A DNA stretch of 64,000 bases from assembly GCA_022393335.1 (NCBI GenBank), contig JAJEKB010020623.1:409225-473224 (forward strand), read 5' to 3'. The notes beneath the pieces are model-generated. The model saw only the letters and a list, made by a program, of their open reading frames with translations, was not told the DNA's origin and ran no database searches. Numbering within the stretch: position 1 is the first letter of the stretch; each line of letters begins with the position of its first letter. Of the stretch, positions 1-12,580 are shown one piece after another. A program made the position numbers and the translations under genes. Source of the DNA: Macrotrachela quadricornifera. Taxonomy: Eukaryota; Rotifera; Eurotatoria; Philodinida; Philodinidae.

Positions 1-3000
1 ATATAAATGATATAGATCATTTTGATTGTAGGATAAATTAAGTAAATAAAACATATTTCCTATAGAAAATGTTGATTCGAATTTTAATGATTGTAATATA
101 TATGATAAAGTTATTTTTATAATCGAATAATAACTATTTCCAATTTCTTCTTTTACATCATCATTTGCTAGTTGAATATTCTCTAAATAAGACCATTCTA
201 AATCAGTATTTCTCAAATATGGTAAACAAAAAGTTAACATTATTACACATTGTTCTCGATTATTTTTATAGAATATTTTTTCAATAAATATTGATATAAA
301 TCTATATGTAATTAATCTTATTATAGCTCGTTCATATTGTTTATATATACATTGAATTATTTCATCTGATTGAGAATTTGTATCTTGTATTATATTATAA
401 ATAAAATTATTAATTATTTCATGTAATATATATTCATTATTTTGTTTATATTCAAATAATTGTTTATTTGTTAACATTAATTTTTTCAAACGAATACAAG
501 CTTGAAAAACATTTCGAATTAATCGAAATGCATATTTTTCTTTTTTCCATTTAGAATAATCTCGTTGAGTTTTTAAAATTTTCTCTTGATTTATTTCTGA
601 TATTATCATATTAATATCAATTATTGGAATAAAATAACTTTCTTTAATAGATAATAATAAGAATAATGTATTATTTTTAATTTGTTTATAAAGTTCATTA
701 CAATCATTACCTTGTCCTTTAGTTGTAGCAAATAATGTATAAACATAATTAGCATATTCAAATAATTTTAAAAGTTTTTTATGTGGTTTTTTATTATTTG
801 TACGAGTTAATTCATATTTAGCTAAATTAATTCGACGAAAATATTTAATATAAACAGCAAATATACATGCACATACATCATGTGCTTGTTGTTCAAGAGA
901 TTTTTGTAATAGATATTCTTTAGTTTTAATATGTGTTTTCATTTTTGATATTAATTCTGCACCTTGATCAATATTATTATAAATTGACAGTAAAAATTCG
1001 CAATCAGATGATGATTGTTGATTTTTATCTGACCATGTAAATTGAGTATAAGTAGATAAATTTGATTCGAATAAATTTAATAAATTTTTATTCTTATCAA
1101 TAAGAATTTTTTCACAACCACCAGCTAATAATGATAATTTTAATTTATCAATATATTTTTTTTCTAATGAATTTTTTTGTGAACCAATAATCATAATACC
1201 AGACATTTTACCGAGTAACCAATATATAAAATATAGATAATTATTATCTTGATTTTGTAATATATATTCAGATAATAATGGTAAAATATTAAAAAATATT
1301 GGTTGAATCGTTTCAAAATTGAATATTTTTTTAGTATCTGTCATCATACATAAATCGATAAGGATTGAATCGAATAATGTTTTTGTATTTGGTATTTTAC
1401 TAATATATTTTGTTAATATATAAGTAATAAGTTTTGTAATAAGAGAAATAATGGGCATAGAAATGGATGATTCACTTTCATCATCAATTATTCCATCTAT
1501 AAGATTTTTTATTCGAAACTCAGGTATTAATTGATAAAATAAACATTGACGAAAAGATGTTAATATTTGTTCTATTCGTTTAGTAAATTCTTGATTAATA
1601 TTATATGATAAATTTAAAATCATATCAATAAATGAATATAATATTGTAAATGCTATTTCATTATTATCACAAAGATATTTAATCCAATTAAATAAATTTA
1701 TATTTTTATTTAATTCTAAAAATAATTCATTAATAAAAATCGAATATTTATTTTCAATAATATATTTATGAAAAAATAATAATTTATCTGGAAATAATAA
1801 AAATTTTTGATTAATTATATAAATAAATACTTTTAATGCATCTTGATATAATATAGTCTGTTCAAATTTTTTATCATCATTTAATACTAATTTTGATAAT
1901 ATATTAAACCATCTTTGTAAATCATCATTAGTTATATATTCGATTAAATTAATATCTGTAGTGGATTTTATTAATGAATTTTTTATTGTTATTGGTAAAT
2001 CTTGAATAATATTAGATTTTATTGTAGATAAAAATTTAAAATGTGTTGTTGATAATCTTAATAGAATACTTAAAATATGAATATCAATCGTAGTTAAATC
2101 TTGTTTTATTGTTATTTGTTCAATAATATCAAGTAATTGTTTAAATGTATTTGGATAAAAATCAAATGATACTGAACTATTGATTGTATTAGAATTAAAT
2201 TGTTTACTTGCATTTATAGAACTATCAAAATCGATATGAGTCAAGATAACAACAGAAATAAATGGTCCGGTAAATTGTTTTTCATCAAGTTCCATTACTT
2301 TTGTATTTGGATATGCTTCAATTGATGTAAGATAGTCTGAATAATAAAAAACAAAACAATTTATTCATTCGAATTATGATTCAACTTGATTTAAAATACA
2401 TATGAACATGCTTAAGTATCAATAGTAAAAGCAAACTATCTGAAATTTTCATCATAAATGAAGATCTAATGTATATTTAAAGAATATTAGTATCCTTTGA
2501 AAAAGCATAGATATTCTGAAAGAGGAGATTTTAGTACACCTTTCTATAATAAAAAGTCAATTTCGATTTTTCTGAGTGTTCCCTTCTTAAATTATTTCAT
2601 AGACATCGAACATTTATTTGTATAAAGGCCATATATTGAAAGATTAGTTCCTATTCTATCGATTGAGTCTGTCCCGGCCCGAAAAAATATGAGCCCGCAG
2701 GTCTCTACATTTCGCACACTATTGATTGTGTTTTGTACAGTGGTACGATTCGCTTTTTTTTACTTTTTAATTCGAACTTTCCTCAGATGTAGATGATCGA
2801 TAGATAGAAATTTCTATTCTATATGGATCAAAGCATTATGTCGATCTCCTGCACATGCTATCTGAATGTAATATTATAGGAGATATGTTAAGAATAAAGT
2901 AGACTATGTAGTTATTTATAAATAAAATAAAATTCTTACCTATTATCTGTTTGGAATATATGTTTTCATTTTCAATATGTTTTTGATAAGAATCTTCATT

Positions 3001-3963
3001 TATATGTTCAATTACAGATTTTAATTGTTCATTTTCTAATTTTTGAATAGTTGTTGTTAAACCATTATTTAATTGTATGAAAAGATTTCGTACATTAAAA
3101 ATATCGGTAGTATTAAATATTAATTGATTAAGTATAGGTAAAATATCTTTGAAAGAATCTTTAGCAATTGCAAAACTTAAAAGAATTTTAATAATTTTTT
3201 CTTTTAAAATTAAATCATTTAATGGTAATAATTGATTAATATAATCTTTCAATGGTATTAATGATTTAAATAAGAAATTATTTTTCTTATTTATTGATGA
3301 TAAATATTTCATTGGAATATTTTCATATAATTGACTTGTTAATGTTAAGACTTGTTGAATAACAGATGGATCATGTTTTTCAGCTGATTTTATTAATATT
3401 AATAATATTGATGAAAATGATTCTGTAGCAAGATGAAATATTTCTTGATCTTGAATAACAGATTGTTTTTTCATTTGTTTATCAAATTCTGTTTCTTGAT
3501 CATTATCATTATTAATATTTTCAGAAGATGAATCGATTATTGTTTCTGTAATAATATTTTGATCGAGATTTTTTTCATTAGTTAATTTCTTTTCTAATGA
3601 TATTTGTAAATGTTTTTGTTTTTCTAAAATAGTTTTAATATCATTTATTGATTGTTGAATATCTTTAGCCATAGGTAAAAAAACATTATTCATTAGAGTT
3701 GTATGGATTTCATTATTTAGTTTTTCTAATTCATTACCATTAGCTAAGAAAAATATTTCATTTTGAATATTTTGTATTAATTTTTTTTGAGAATTTGTAA
3801 TTAGATTATCATAATTTGATTCAACTGAAGATTTCGAACATAGAAATACACTGGTATCATTTGTATCAATACCAGATAGAATTGTCTCATTACTATGTAG
3901 GATTCCATCCGTTTTTATATATTCAATCAGTTTGGTATTGATACTGGACAATTGTTGACCCAT
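1..3963 (-). CDS. 5' end of a very large alpha-helical protein (exons 1 and 2, cut by left edge)
   Basis: Exon 1 is 3963-2940 (ATG at 3963) and ends in an AG|GTAAGA donor. The intron is 2939-2337, and exon 2 starts at 2336 after TTATTCAG and stays open to base 1. Exon 1 leaves one base and exon 2 supplies two, restoring a GAC codon, so the join is in frame. The visible part is about 1,120 residues with no signal peptide or obvious membrane segment. Residues about 60-170 look coiled-coil, and an acidic Asn/Glu stretch lies near 150-165. The rest is Leu/Ile-rich helix pairs like armadillo/HEAT scaffolds. No catalytic motif is visible. The style resembles the helical N-terminal parts of giant E3 ligases such as HECTD4, ZZEF1 or HERC1, but that is an impression, not a motif match. 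Codon use is very AT-rich, like its surroundings. Confidence 0.8.
2337..2939 (-). other. Intron 1 of the left-edge gene
   Basis: GT-AG intron of 603 bases between the two helical exons; donor GTAAGA, acceptor TTATTCAG, phase 1. A less AT-rich patch around 2665-2710 does not read through as coding. I see no element in it. Confidence 0.75.
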
Positions 3964-5618
3964 TTTTCAACTGATTGAATAGTAAAAGCAAATATTTATG
4001 AATATAGTGGAAATAATTTATCTAGAAAAACTTTTAGATTAATTTTTAATTCTAATGATTGTACAAGATAATTAAAATGTTAGATTTCAAATTAACAAAC
4101 TTTTCTGATTTAGTTTCGTTATATATACAAATAATATATATCAAATAAATATATGGAAACAGTTCTTATCTTAAGAATGTATTAGAAAATATCTCAGTTT
4201 TTTTTTCATAAAATGCAACAAAATAACAAACCTTCACACTTTATATAGCACATGTACAGGTAAAAAATATTTTAATGTGTACGAGGGTCTTTCTGTTTTC
4301 TTCCAATGTACATTACAAATTTCTCTCTCTTTCGTTTGCTTGTTCGTCTTTTTCTTCTTGTGTTTTTTTCATTCCTGCTGTCATATTGAATTGCTATCTG
4401 AAGTATGACAACATAACATAGATGGTTCTAAAATTGAATGCAACTCTTCTTGCATCAAGTGCTCTGTATATAAGGCAATCATAATTAATAATACAATTGG
4501 ATGAAAATAAAACTGAAAATCAAAATTTATAGTAATTATGTTTATATCATAATTTAATTGTGATCATTTACTAAAAAAATGATTTATTCTGAATAATATA
4601 AAAATAATTCGACTCATCTCAAAAAATGTATTGGCTTATCTTTCGTTATTTAAATGACAGAGAAAAACACTATATATTTGTCTTCTTAGACACTTAGACA
4701 ATTTTTATAAAGATAAATCGATGCAAGATTATATATGAATGAATAGTTAAGCACTTCAGTTAAGTATTATCGATTATTTCTAAAGCTTTTCTCAATAATA
4801 TATTAATCTAAATATTGTTAAGATATATCCTTAAAAGTCGGTTGCAATGATCAGCATATAAGAGATAGTAGTACTGAACATTTATTAAAATATAAACATA
4901 AATAATGCTTGTCAGTACCGTTAATTCATTTTGATTGAGTCCCATCTATTTATCCCTATCATTTGGCTTTTTAAAAATTATTATTAGATATATATATATA
5001 TATAGTACTTTTAGTAATCCTCAATTTTATGCAATCAATTATTCTCTAGAAAAGAAATAATAGACATTAAAAGAATTACTAAATATTATTTAAAAGTGCT
5101 TTAACTTGAGAAAATATTAATAATTTTGGACTGACTATATAGTTAAAAGTTAGATTTAGTAAAAGATAGACGTATTGATATGAAAACAGTTTCGAAAGAA
5201 TGAAAAAAAAACGCTAAGGAATTCTGAAAATCGTAGTGACTATTGGACGTCTGAATGCTTCTATTCTCTCATTTGATTTGAGTGAATTTCTATCAATTTT
5301 TGAATTCTTTTACTCAAATTTATCAATCTGTCTATTTCATAACGCAAGAGATTGTGTATTGATCGATGCGTATCTCATTTCTAGATAAATATTTTCAAAT
5401 TGGTGTGTAGTAGAAATATGTGACGAAATCCATCATACACTTTGTTTTTACATGTGATATTAATCGAGTGATTATGTAATCAAAAGATTCAATCTATGCA
5501 TAAAATAAATCAATTCTTTTATTTAAAAATCAAAACAAACGGACAACACAGCAACCAGAGAAAAAATGTTATTGATGGGAATGATTTTATTAAATCAATT
5601 AATTACAGATACTGTATC
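3964..5618. other. Intergenic region, no gene recognised
   Basis: Very AT-rich sequence between the start codon of the left-edge gene and the 3' end of the GPCR. It holds a short TA dinucleotide run near 4988-5004 and a pyrimidine-rich tract near 4320-4370. The first few hundred bases presumably include the promoter of the left-edge gene, but no specific element is evident. Confidence 0.6.
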
Positions 5619-6593
5619 TCATCGACTCACTGTCATTAGAGGAATAACAGTATTATAATTATTATTGATTCGTCTTCTCTGATTTCTCATATACATCCAA
5701 AATCGTCTCAGCTGTTCAATGAATGTTTGTCGAAAGAGTTTTGATGCCAAACAATGAACATAAAAGTTGAGACAATAGTTCAGATTGAAAACAGCAGTTA
5801 TTACAATAATTTGATTGACAGTTGATGCAGTTACTCCAGTTCGAAGATAAATAGATCGATGAATAGAGTAGCTTAATGTACAAATGGCAAAGCAGGTAAC
5901 ACTTGAAACCATCATTAAGAGCATTTGTTGTTGGATTTTTTCTCTTCTAGCTCTCGCTACAACTAGAGTTCGTTGTGAACGAACTTTGGAATAGATGCCA
6001 ATCGTAGTTAGTATCATCAAACAACTTGGAATAAAATATGTGATCAATAATTGTAAAATAGACCAAATATTAAAGTAAAACATATTGTAAACAGTGATTG
6101 GTGAACGACTTGGTCCACAAGTATTACTTTTCAGATCTGTATAAGCAAATTCTGATTGAAGAACATGACATGTTAATAAAATTGAGCATACACATACGAC
6201 AGCACATGAAAAAAAAGCCATTTTACATGTACATAATCTTCCTTGTTGATGTGGAAAACGTACACGAATGAATCGATCAATTGCAATTAAAACAAGAAGC
6301 CAAGCTGATGTAAAAGATGCAAAATTGATAATAAATGTTCGAAAACGACAAAATGCTCCATGTTGTACTGTTGGTATTAATAGATATAGCACAATAAAAT
6401 CACGGATTGTCATTAATTGATACATAAAGTCGGAAAGGGTAAGAAAAATGAAAAGTAATCCAGTCGATATTTGACGAAGAGTTTTTGATGAATATGTAAT
6501 TAGACTGCATGTATGTCCAATAAAACCTATTGAATATACTGCTATATAAGTGTAGGTACCGGCGGCAACAGCTAATGCACTTGGACTTGACAT
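5619..6593 (-). CDS. Rhodopsin-like (class A) G-protein-coupled receptor
   Basis: Single-exon 324-residue protein with seven hydrophobic segments (roughly 15-35, 45-65, 85-108, 122-143, 172-200, 222-243, 258-280). It should sit in the plasma membrane and couple ligand binding to heterotrimeric G proteins. Family marks seen: a Cys pair for the TM3-ECL2 disulfide (C82, C159), DRF at 106-108 in place of DRY after TM3, and N272...N276-F-Y278 at the end of TM7 in place of NPxxY. The short Arg-rich tail (RNQRRR near 303) is typical. The ligand cannot be read; peptide-receptor-like is the best guess. The N terminus is only about 15 residues. The frame is clean, so this looks like an intact gene. Invertebrates, bdelloids included, carry large lineage-specific sets of such receptors. 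Confidence 0.9.
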   Translation of the reverse strand: MSSPSALAVAAGTYTYIAVYSIGFIGHTCSLITYSSKTLRQISTGLLFIFLTLSDFMYQLMTIRDFIVLYLLIPTVQHGAFCRFRTFIINFASFTSAWLLVLIAIDRFIRVRFPHQQGRLCTCKMAFFSCAVVCVCSILLTCHVLQSEFAYTDLKSNTCGPSRSPITVYNMFYFNIWSILQLLITYFIPSCLMILTTIGIYSKVRSQRTLVVARARREKIQQQMLLMMVSSVTCFAICTLSYSIHRSIYLRTGVTASTVNQIIVITAVFNLNYCLNFYVHCLASKLFRQTFIEQLRRFWMYMRNQRRRINNNYNTVIPLMTVSR

Positions 6594-9500
6594 TTCTTTC
6601 TAAGTGATCAAAACGACAATCAATTTGAATTACAAAAAATTTCAACTATTTTACTAAAACTTCTCGTAGTTCCTATAATAAAATAATATATCTTAGTTAT
6701 ACTTGAATAATGTGAAAAATAAGTGTGAATAGTTCACAAAGATTTATATTAAGCTTTAATACTTAAAGGAATGAACTTTTTTAATGGAAAATTTAATGCC
6801 AATATCGCATTATATTTATCTCATAGTATACCGTATATGAGCTTATCCTAGCATAAAACTTAAGGCAAGAGTTTTATGAGAATAAATCGGATAAAAGAAA
6901 ATTGTTTATATTAAAAATTATTTTATTCACTGCAAGTAATTTTAATTTAATTTAAGTTCCATTAAATATAGAGGTTATTAAAGTACAATATATTATTTTT
7001 TGTAGGGGCAAGAAAAAGTAAAAGTAAAAGTATAATAAAGAGTTTTCAAATATTGAAGATGAAAATGCCACAAATTGCAAACAGAAATCTTTTGAAAGGA
7101 TGAGCTATATTATACTACTGTTATAGAGTGTGACAATCTTTCTGTGAGAATACAACATACTGAGACTGTTGATCAATATATAGCTTAGAATTTATTATCA
7201 ATGAATCATAAAATAGCATATCAGATTAATAATGACTAAAAGACAAAGATTCTTAAACGTAATTTTTCATTTTGAATAGAATGCAGACTAACTTACAGGA
7301 TTTTCGGTAAACTGATTTTAATAGCATAAACTATTTTTTTTCCATGAAACTTTAAATGATAAAAATATTTTAATCTTATTTTCTCAAGATCACCTTAAAA
7401 ACATTAAAATTTTATACATATCATTTTAAGGACATTAGTAAAAGACATTTTCCTCCATTTTCATTGTAAAATTGACTAATATGTAGTCAATTTTATTTAG
7501 TTCAAAATAAATCTCACCTTCACTTTCTTTTCTCGATTTTGGCGGGGAAATAACAAATCAGTACCTAAACATATTAAATTGATTTTGAGTCCCATATTAC
7601 CAAAATCAGGAAAAAATCAGCAATTAATCGCCAAAAACTGGTAATTTTTTGTTTCTTTTTTTAAACAAAATCAAGATTTATCGAAAACGATAAGACTTTG
7701 ATGAAATCGATAGGTGACGTCAGAAAGTCTATCGTAGAGTCTCTTCGAATTCATTTTCTTCACGTTTTTTCTTCCAGAAAAAGAACCAAATGGACAAATA
7801 ACAATAATAATCGATAGAAAAAGAGAGAATAACAGAGCCAAAAAGCCCAACTACAGTGCAGATAGAGCTATCGATACAATGACATGAAAAGACGAGTGAT
7901 ATCACGTAATTTCTCACAATATTACCAATATGAACATTTAAGCAAAAATCGACGATTTATCGTGATAAAATCTCATAATTATTCGTCAAAAGTGCCGCGA
8001 ATTTGATGACATGGGATTCTATTAATACACTAGTGTATTAATTAATACTAATGTTACTTGGATTTGACCACAAGTTTTGTCACTATAAATAGATATATAA
8101 TGATAAAAAGACATTTTCAATTTTATTTTAACAATTATGTTTTACTAGGTACGGTAAATACGGCAGATGCAATACTATATTGCTGTCTTTTCCTTTCAAA
8201 CAATTTAAAACATTGGGTGAATAAAAAGTTATCGACGATCACTAAGCAATTTTATGCCTTTTGAACTTGATAACCCTATTTGCTTCCGTATTTCATTACC
8301 AAAGAACGTCAGACATTTTTCAATATAATACTTGTGTCCTACAGTCTTGCCTTTATCTATACTATATATAAAAACAAGATTATTTTATTTGAAGAGTATA
8401 AAAACAAATTATTGGTTAAAATTGTTTCGATATACAACAGTTTTTGTTGATTCGTCTTTATTAATCCAACTAATAACACTTAACTTGTTATCAATCTGCC
8501 TAAAATAAAACCATATCTTATTCATAAGAGTAGTGAAATTCATCCGATACGATCTTTACTAAATTTTAAAAGAAATTCTTGAAATCTACCAGGCATATGA
8601 AATATGATTAGATTATGCAGTTTCCGCGATAGCTAAAAAAAGTTTTTAGAAAGAGTTCATTTCATTATAAATAACCATAACAACCATTGTCAACATTTAA
8701 TCAAATCTAAATAATTCCAATGTAATACTTCTACGCATTCAAGAATCAGTTGTAATATGCTCTACTCTCTAGTAGATAAAAATAAGGCTAACTCGAACAA
8801 GTAAACTTCAGATTGAAGGAGTCATGTTACTTAACATTTACTGCTAGCTAAATTTGGCAAGAATATTTTAAAAACGTAATAAAACCAATACTATTCTTAG
8901 CCATCTTCTCATATTCACAATTATACATTTTTTATTATAAAATTTAAGTGTGAGTGAACACATATACATGTTAGTTTACCCTCAATTTTTTCACTACAAG
9001 TTAGTAGTAGATTCAATAGTGCATATTGTCTTCAAAGTGATTACAACCGATGTCACCTTTTGTTTGTGGAAACCAGTGAGTTTACTCAAAACTGCTAGTT
9101 ACCCATGGTTAATCGATGGTAGTAAATCAAATCGGCATTTTTGTTCGATTATTTTTAAAAAATAAATTTTTTTTTGAGATTCGGATAAATACATGTTCAT
9201 ATGTAAGTATAAATTTATATGGTAATTAAATAATATAAGTATGAATTTATAAAATCAATTAGGCGTGTTTTAAATCTTGCGTATTTATATATAGATTGTG
9301 GATTTTTTATATGAAAACTGTAAAATCCGATCAAGTATTTATAACATTTATAACCAGTTTTATATGCTCCATTCTTTATTGTAACACTATATTTACCAAA
9401 TAGGAAAAATGCCTCTGAGATTTAGTAAATATAGTAGTGCTACAAAACGAGTGGAATGAATGAAACTGATTATACTTGATACAATCGAATTTGAAGGATT

Positions 9501-9622
9501 CATTATCAAAAATTTACAATGTTTATGTAAATAAACAAGATTTGGTGCATCCTTAAAGCAAGTTACAGGGTGTCCCATCATCTGTGGTAGATTTCTTTAA
9601 ATCTAATTTTTGATAATAATGA
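6594..9622. other. Gene-free AT-rich stretch
   Basis: No convincing coding region on either strand. Short open frames at 7729-7917, 8058-8264 and 8950-9165 lack domains and splice context. The only structured part I see is a dispersed-repeat fragment near 7940-8012 that recurs in inverse orientation in the FG-GAP gene's second intron. Confidence 0.6.
7940..8012 (+). repeat. Dispersed repeat fragment, copy 1
   Basis: A segment containing TCTCATAATTA followed by CGTCAAAA and GATGACATGG. The same ordered blocks occur on the opposite strand at 13775-13915, with extra sequence between them there. The family is not recognised. Confidence 0.5.
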
Positions 9623-9630
9623 ATGCAAAT

Positions 9631-10576
9631 CAGACTTGAAACCGGTAAAAAACCGGCCGTTCAGAATTCTTGACTTTACCAGCGTGAGATCGGTGCATCT
9701 TATGCATCAACTAAATAATTATCTCGTTGTAGAAACAGTCTTTTACATTAGTCTGACGGAGATATATACTATCAAAATCATAAATTTTGAAGTTCTCAAT
9801 AGTAATAGTTTCTATCTCAGTATATCATATTTTAGGCCTCTTCTTAAGGATAAACGAAGATTTTTTTCAAAAAAGATGTAACAAAGAGCTCAGAGAAACG
9901 AATACTGATCTATATTGAACTACAGTCTGGCTGACTTTTTTCAATATCGATATGATTGATTTACAAATCATAGATTAAATATATTTTTTATTTGATATAA
10001 TTAGTCAGCACAGCCAAAAGGTATCTTAATTTACAAAACGGAAGCTACTATAGAGCGGTAGATGAGTTAAGCTAAAACTATAGAATTTTTTATATTAGTT
10101 TTCCTGGGCAAGGTTTCTTAATGCCTAAGTATTTTTACATTTGTATGACGGCAGTTGTTGACACGATCTTCTGAATGGGACCTATTTTTCGTGAAATTTT
10201 ATTATGAAAGCACGAACTGAAAAGTACGAAATATTAAGATTCTGTGAGAGTAAAACTATTGCTTAAATCGATATTATCTTCAAATGTCTGCTTAGCTTTA
10301 CATGTGCATAAAAAAATTCACTCAGCGAACTCTGAGGCTTCTATCCTAGGATAGAAGTGTTAGCAAACGTTTAGAGCTAAAACTTCAACAATCCTTGAAA
10401 ACTTATCAGTCAGAAGCTTACAAACTCATACTTTCTCATTAATAAAATAATGAAAACCGTTAAAAATAAGCAAAACAGATGAATTTTAGTGGCTTAAAAA
10501 ATTGTTAAAATTTTAAAAAAGGCCGATGAAGACCTGAATGGGCTGGACCGGACCGGTTGGTTCAGTTCCAAGTCTG
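9631..10576. mobile_element. Non-autonomous hAT-type element, 946 bp
   Basis: The left end is CAGACTTGAAACC and the right end, read in reverse complement, is CAGACTTGGAACT. Both sides are flanked by the same 8-base direct repeat ATGCAAAT (9623-9630 and 10577-10584). An 8-bp target duplication with a CA-starting inverted repeat is the hAT signature. Both ends are locally richer in G+C than the interior (CCGG-type words). There is no transposase domain inside; the 81-codon open frame at 9636-9881 starts within the terminal repeat and looks fortuitous. The intact target duplication suggests a fairly recent insertion. Confidence 0.8.
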
Positions 10577-10584
10577 ATGCAAAT

Positions 10585-11060
10585 CAAACTCATACTAACA
10601 CATATCATACAAGTTAACATGTGGTTTTACTTTATATATCTTATTTGGATTAAATTATTGTATATACAAAAAAATAAATAAATTTATCGTATATAGAATT
10701 AAATTTGTCTTTTTTCCGTATACTTCTGATTTTAGAAACCGAAGCATGATTACTTAGTGATTTTTGTACTACATGTGCATGATAAGCGCATCATCAACAT
10801 ACATATAAAAGGACAGAATAGAAAAAAACAATTATTGAACAAATGCAATCACTCAATAGCGGTATGTTTATACGTTTATAATTATTTTTTTTGTTCCGTT
10901 TATATATATATTGATGGTTTGCTCGTCCTGCACATGCACTGTTTACTTTTTTTTTTATATACAATGATGTATTCCAAATACAATATATGAAATAAAAGTA
11001 CATGTTAATTTGTATACATTATCCTCAAAAATTAGATTTTATTTTTTTAAAGTTGTAAAA
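10585..11060. other. AT-rich spacer between hAT element and esterase relic
   Basis: Low-complexity AT-rich sequence. Overlapping open frames on both strands (about 10757-11003) have no domain. I could not find the missing upstream part of the esterase here. Confidence 0.5.
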
Positions 11061-11483
11061 CGTTATCCACCAGAAGGACTGGGTGATCAGCGTTCACTTT
11101 TGCCTTGAATTGATACTCAATGGAAATTCGCTTGTCCGACAAGTATCTTTGCTTGTAAAGCTGCTACCTATTCCTATGTATACAGTTATTCAATTATTGC
11201 TAATGGTGCAAACAGTTCATCAGAACGTGAAGGTCATACATGTCACGGTGAGGAAATATCGTATCTATTTCAATTCTTTTAGATGAATTTTACTGATGCT
11301 GGTCGATATTTATCCCAAAGTTTGGGTACCTATTGGACAAATTATGCGAAAAGTAAAGATCCGAATCAACCGATACCGATCCCAATGGCATAGCCGAAAG
11401 TAACAAATGGCTCAGAAAAGTGTTTATACTTTCAAGATTCACTCCAAATTAAAGACGATTGTGACTTTTGGAATACGCTTAAT
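11061..11483 (+). pseudogene. C-terminal fragment of a type-B carboxylesterase (COesterase), pseudogene
   Basis: One reading frame from CGT at 11061 to AAT at 11483 carries the end of an alpha/beta-hydrolase esterase. In order it reads: YPPEGLGDQ; the usual FACPT segment; TYSYVYSY, where the family has a Y-x-Y strand; HTCHGEEISYLF, the catalytic-His loop (HGEE followed by a Y-L-F strand); YWTNYAKSKDPNQP (family WxNFAKxGDPN); and CDFWNT near the end. Three in-frame stops break it: TGA 11106-11108, TAG 11280-11282 and TAG 11391-11393. The last replaces the W of the family's WP pair by a single change from TGG. There are no frameshifts. The nucleophile Ser and the N-terminal two-thirds are absent from the window, so this is a dead fragment. 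Confidence 0.85.
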
Positions 11484-11489
11484 TTTATA

Positions 11490-12580
11490 AAGATAGTTGG
11501 CCTTAATTTTTAATTATATCATCAAAAGTACAATTCCTTTTTTTTAAATGAAACTTCACTGAAAAACTATATCTATATATTCTCAGTTAAAGTGCATTCA
11601 AACGTTTTTCTTACAAAAATATCATAAAATTTATTATCGTATTATAATATATACATGAAAACAATTTTGATTTTTTTTCTAAATGGAAATGATTCTTTCG
11701 GAGCTTTTGAATGAAAAAATTCTAAGATTTGAGCAGAGAAAGGAGAATAGTTTCTTATATAGGAATAGTCTTGTTTAATATCCATGTTATGGTTGTGTTT
11801 TATAATATGCGACAAACTACTGGTTTAGTGCCTGTTGAATATTTCATTAGAAAGTGCTGCAGCTTTATTTCTACTTTGATCCACTTGCTTATTTATAGAT
11901 TGTTTCAGAAAGTAAAAATCAATCGAAGTTCAACAGACGCAAAATTTATTTAAAATCTCTGATATTTATCGATTTTTTTTCTTTATAACATTTGAGACTT
12001 ATTTCAATGACAAGAAAAGAAAAGCTCATTGTGTTATTGAAATAATTTCATTCAGTTATTTTTGATTTAAATATTTTCTTTGGTGATGTGAGTCTCTTAT
12101 ATTAGGAAAACTAACAAAAATTTATTCATTGAAATCAAAACGTCAATGAGACAACTCTTCAATTAAATGTTTTATTAAAAAATAATTTAATATTTCATCC
12201 GGATAGAACTTTTGGGTCACCATTTATATTTATTCGTCTTCACCCACGCATCTCTCTATCAACCTTTGAAGAAGAAGATTACCTCTAAATTATTTGAACC
12301 TCATTTTATGTTTCCATTGTATTTTGAAATTTATACACACATTAAGCGAGCGAATACAAGTTTATAGCATATGCAAGCATATTGAGGATATAAAAAACTG
12401 ATTAAGAATAGTTAAATGAATCATAAACGACTTCACTTTATCAGAACTTCTTTGAAATCATCATAGTTATTAGAAAGTCGAATATAGATGAAGATTTACA
12501 ATCTTTTTTGTAAAAGGCAAAGAATAATCCTGCGAAATTTCATATAATTTGATAGTTTTCGAAAGAAAAGATAAGAAAAG
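11490..12580. other. Intergenic, nothing recognised
   Basis: AT-rich sequence downstream of the esterase relic and 3' of the FG-GAP gene. The frame at 11729-11953 shows no domain or splice context. Confidence 0.5.

Noticed and set aside
7729..7917. Short Cys-containing minus frame
   Set aside because: Low-complexity hydrophobic content typical of AT-rich noise; no splice or start context.
11248..11282. A GT...TTTTAG pair that could be a mini-intron in the esterase relic
   Set aside because: It would remove HGEE and the following strand, the conserved catalytic-His region, so the TAG is better read as a stop mutation.
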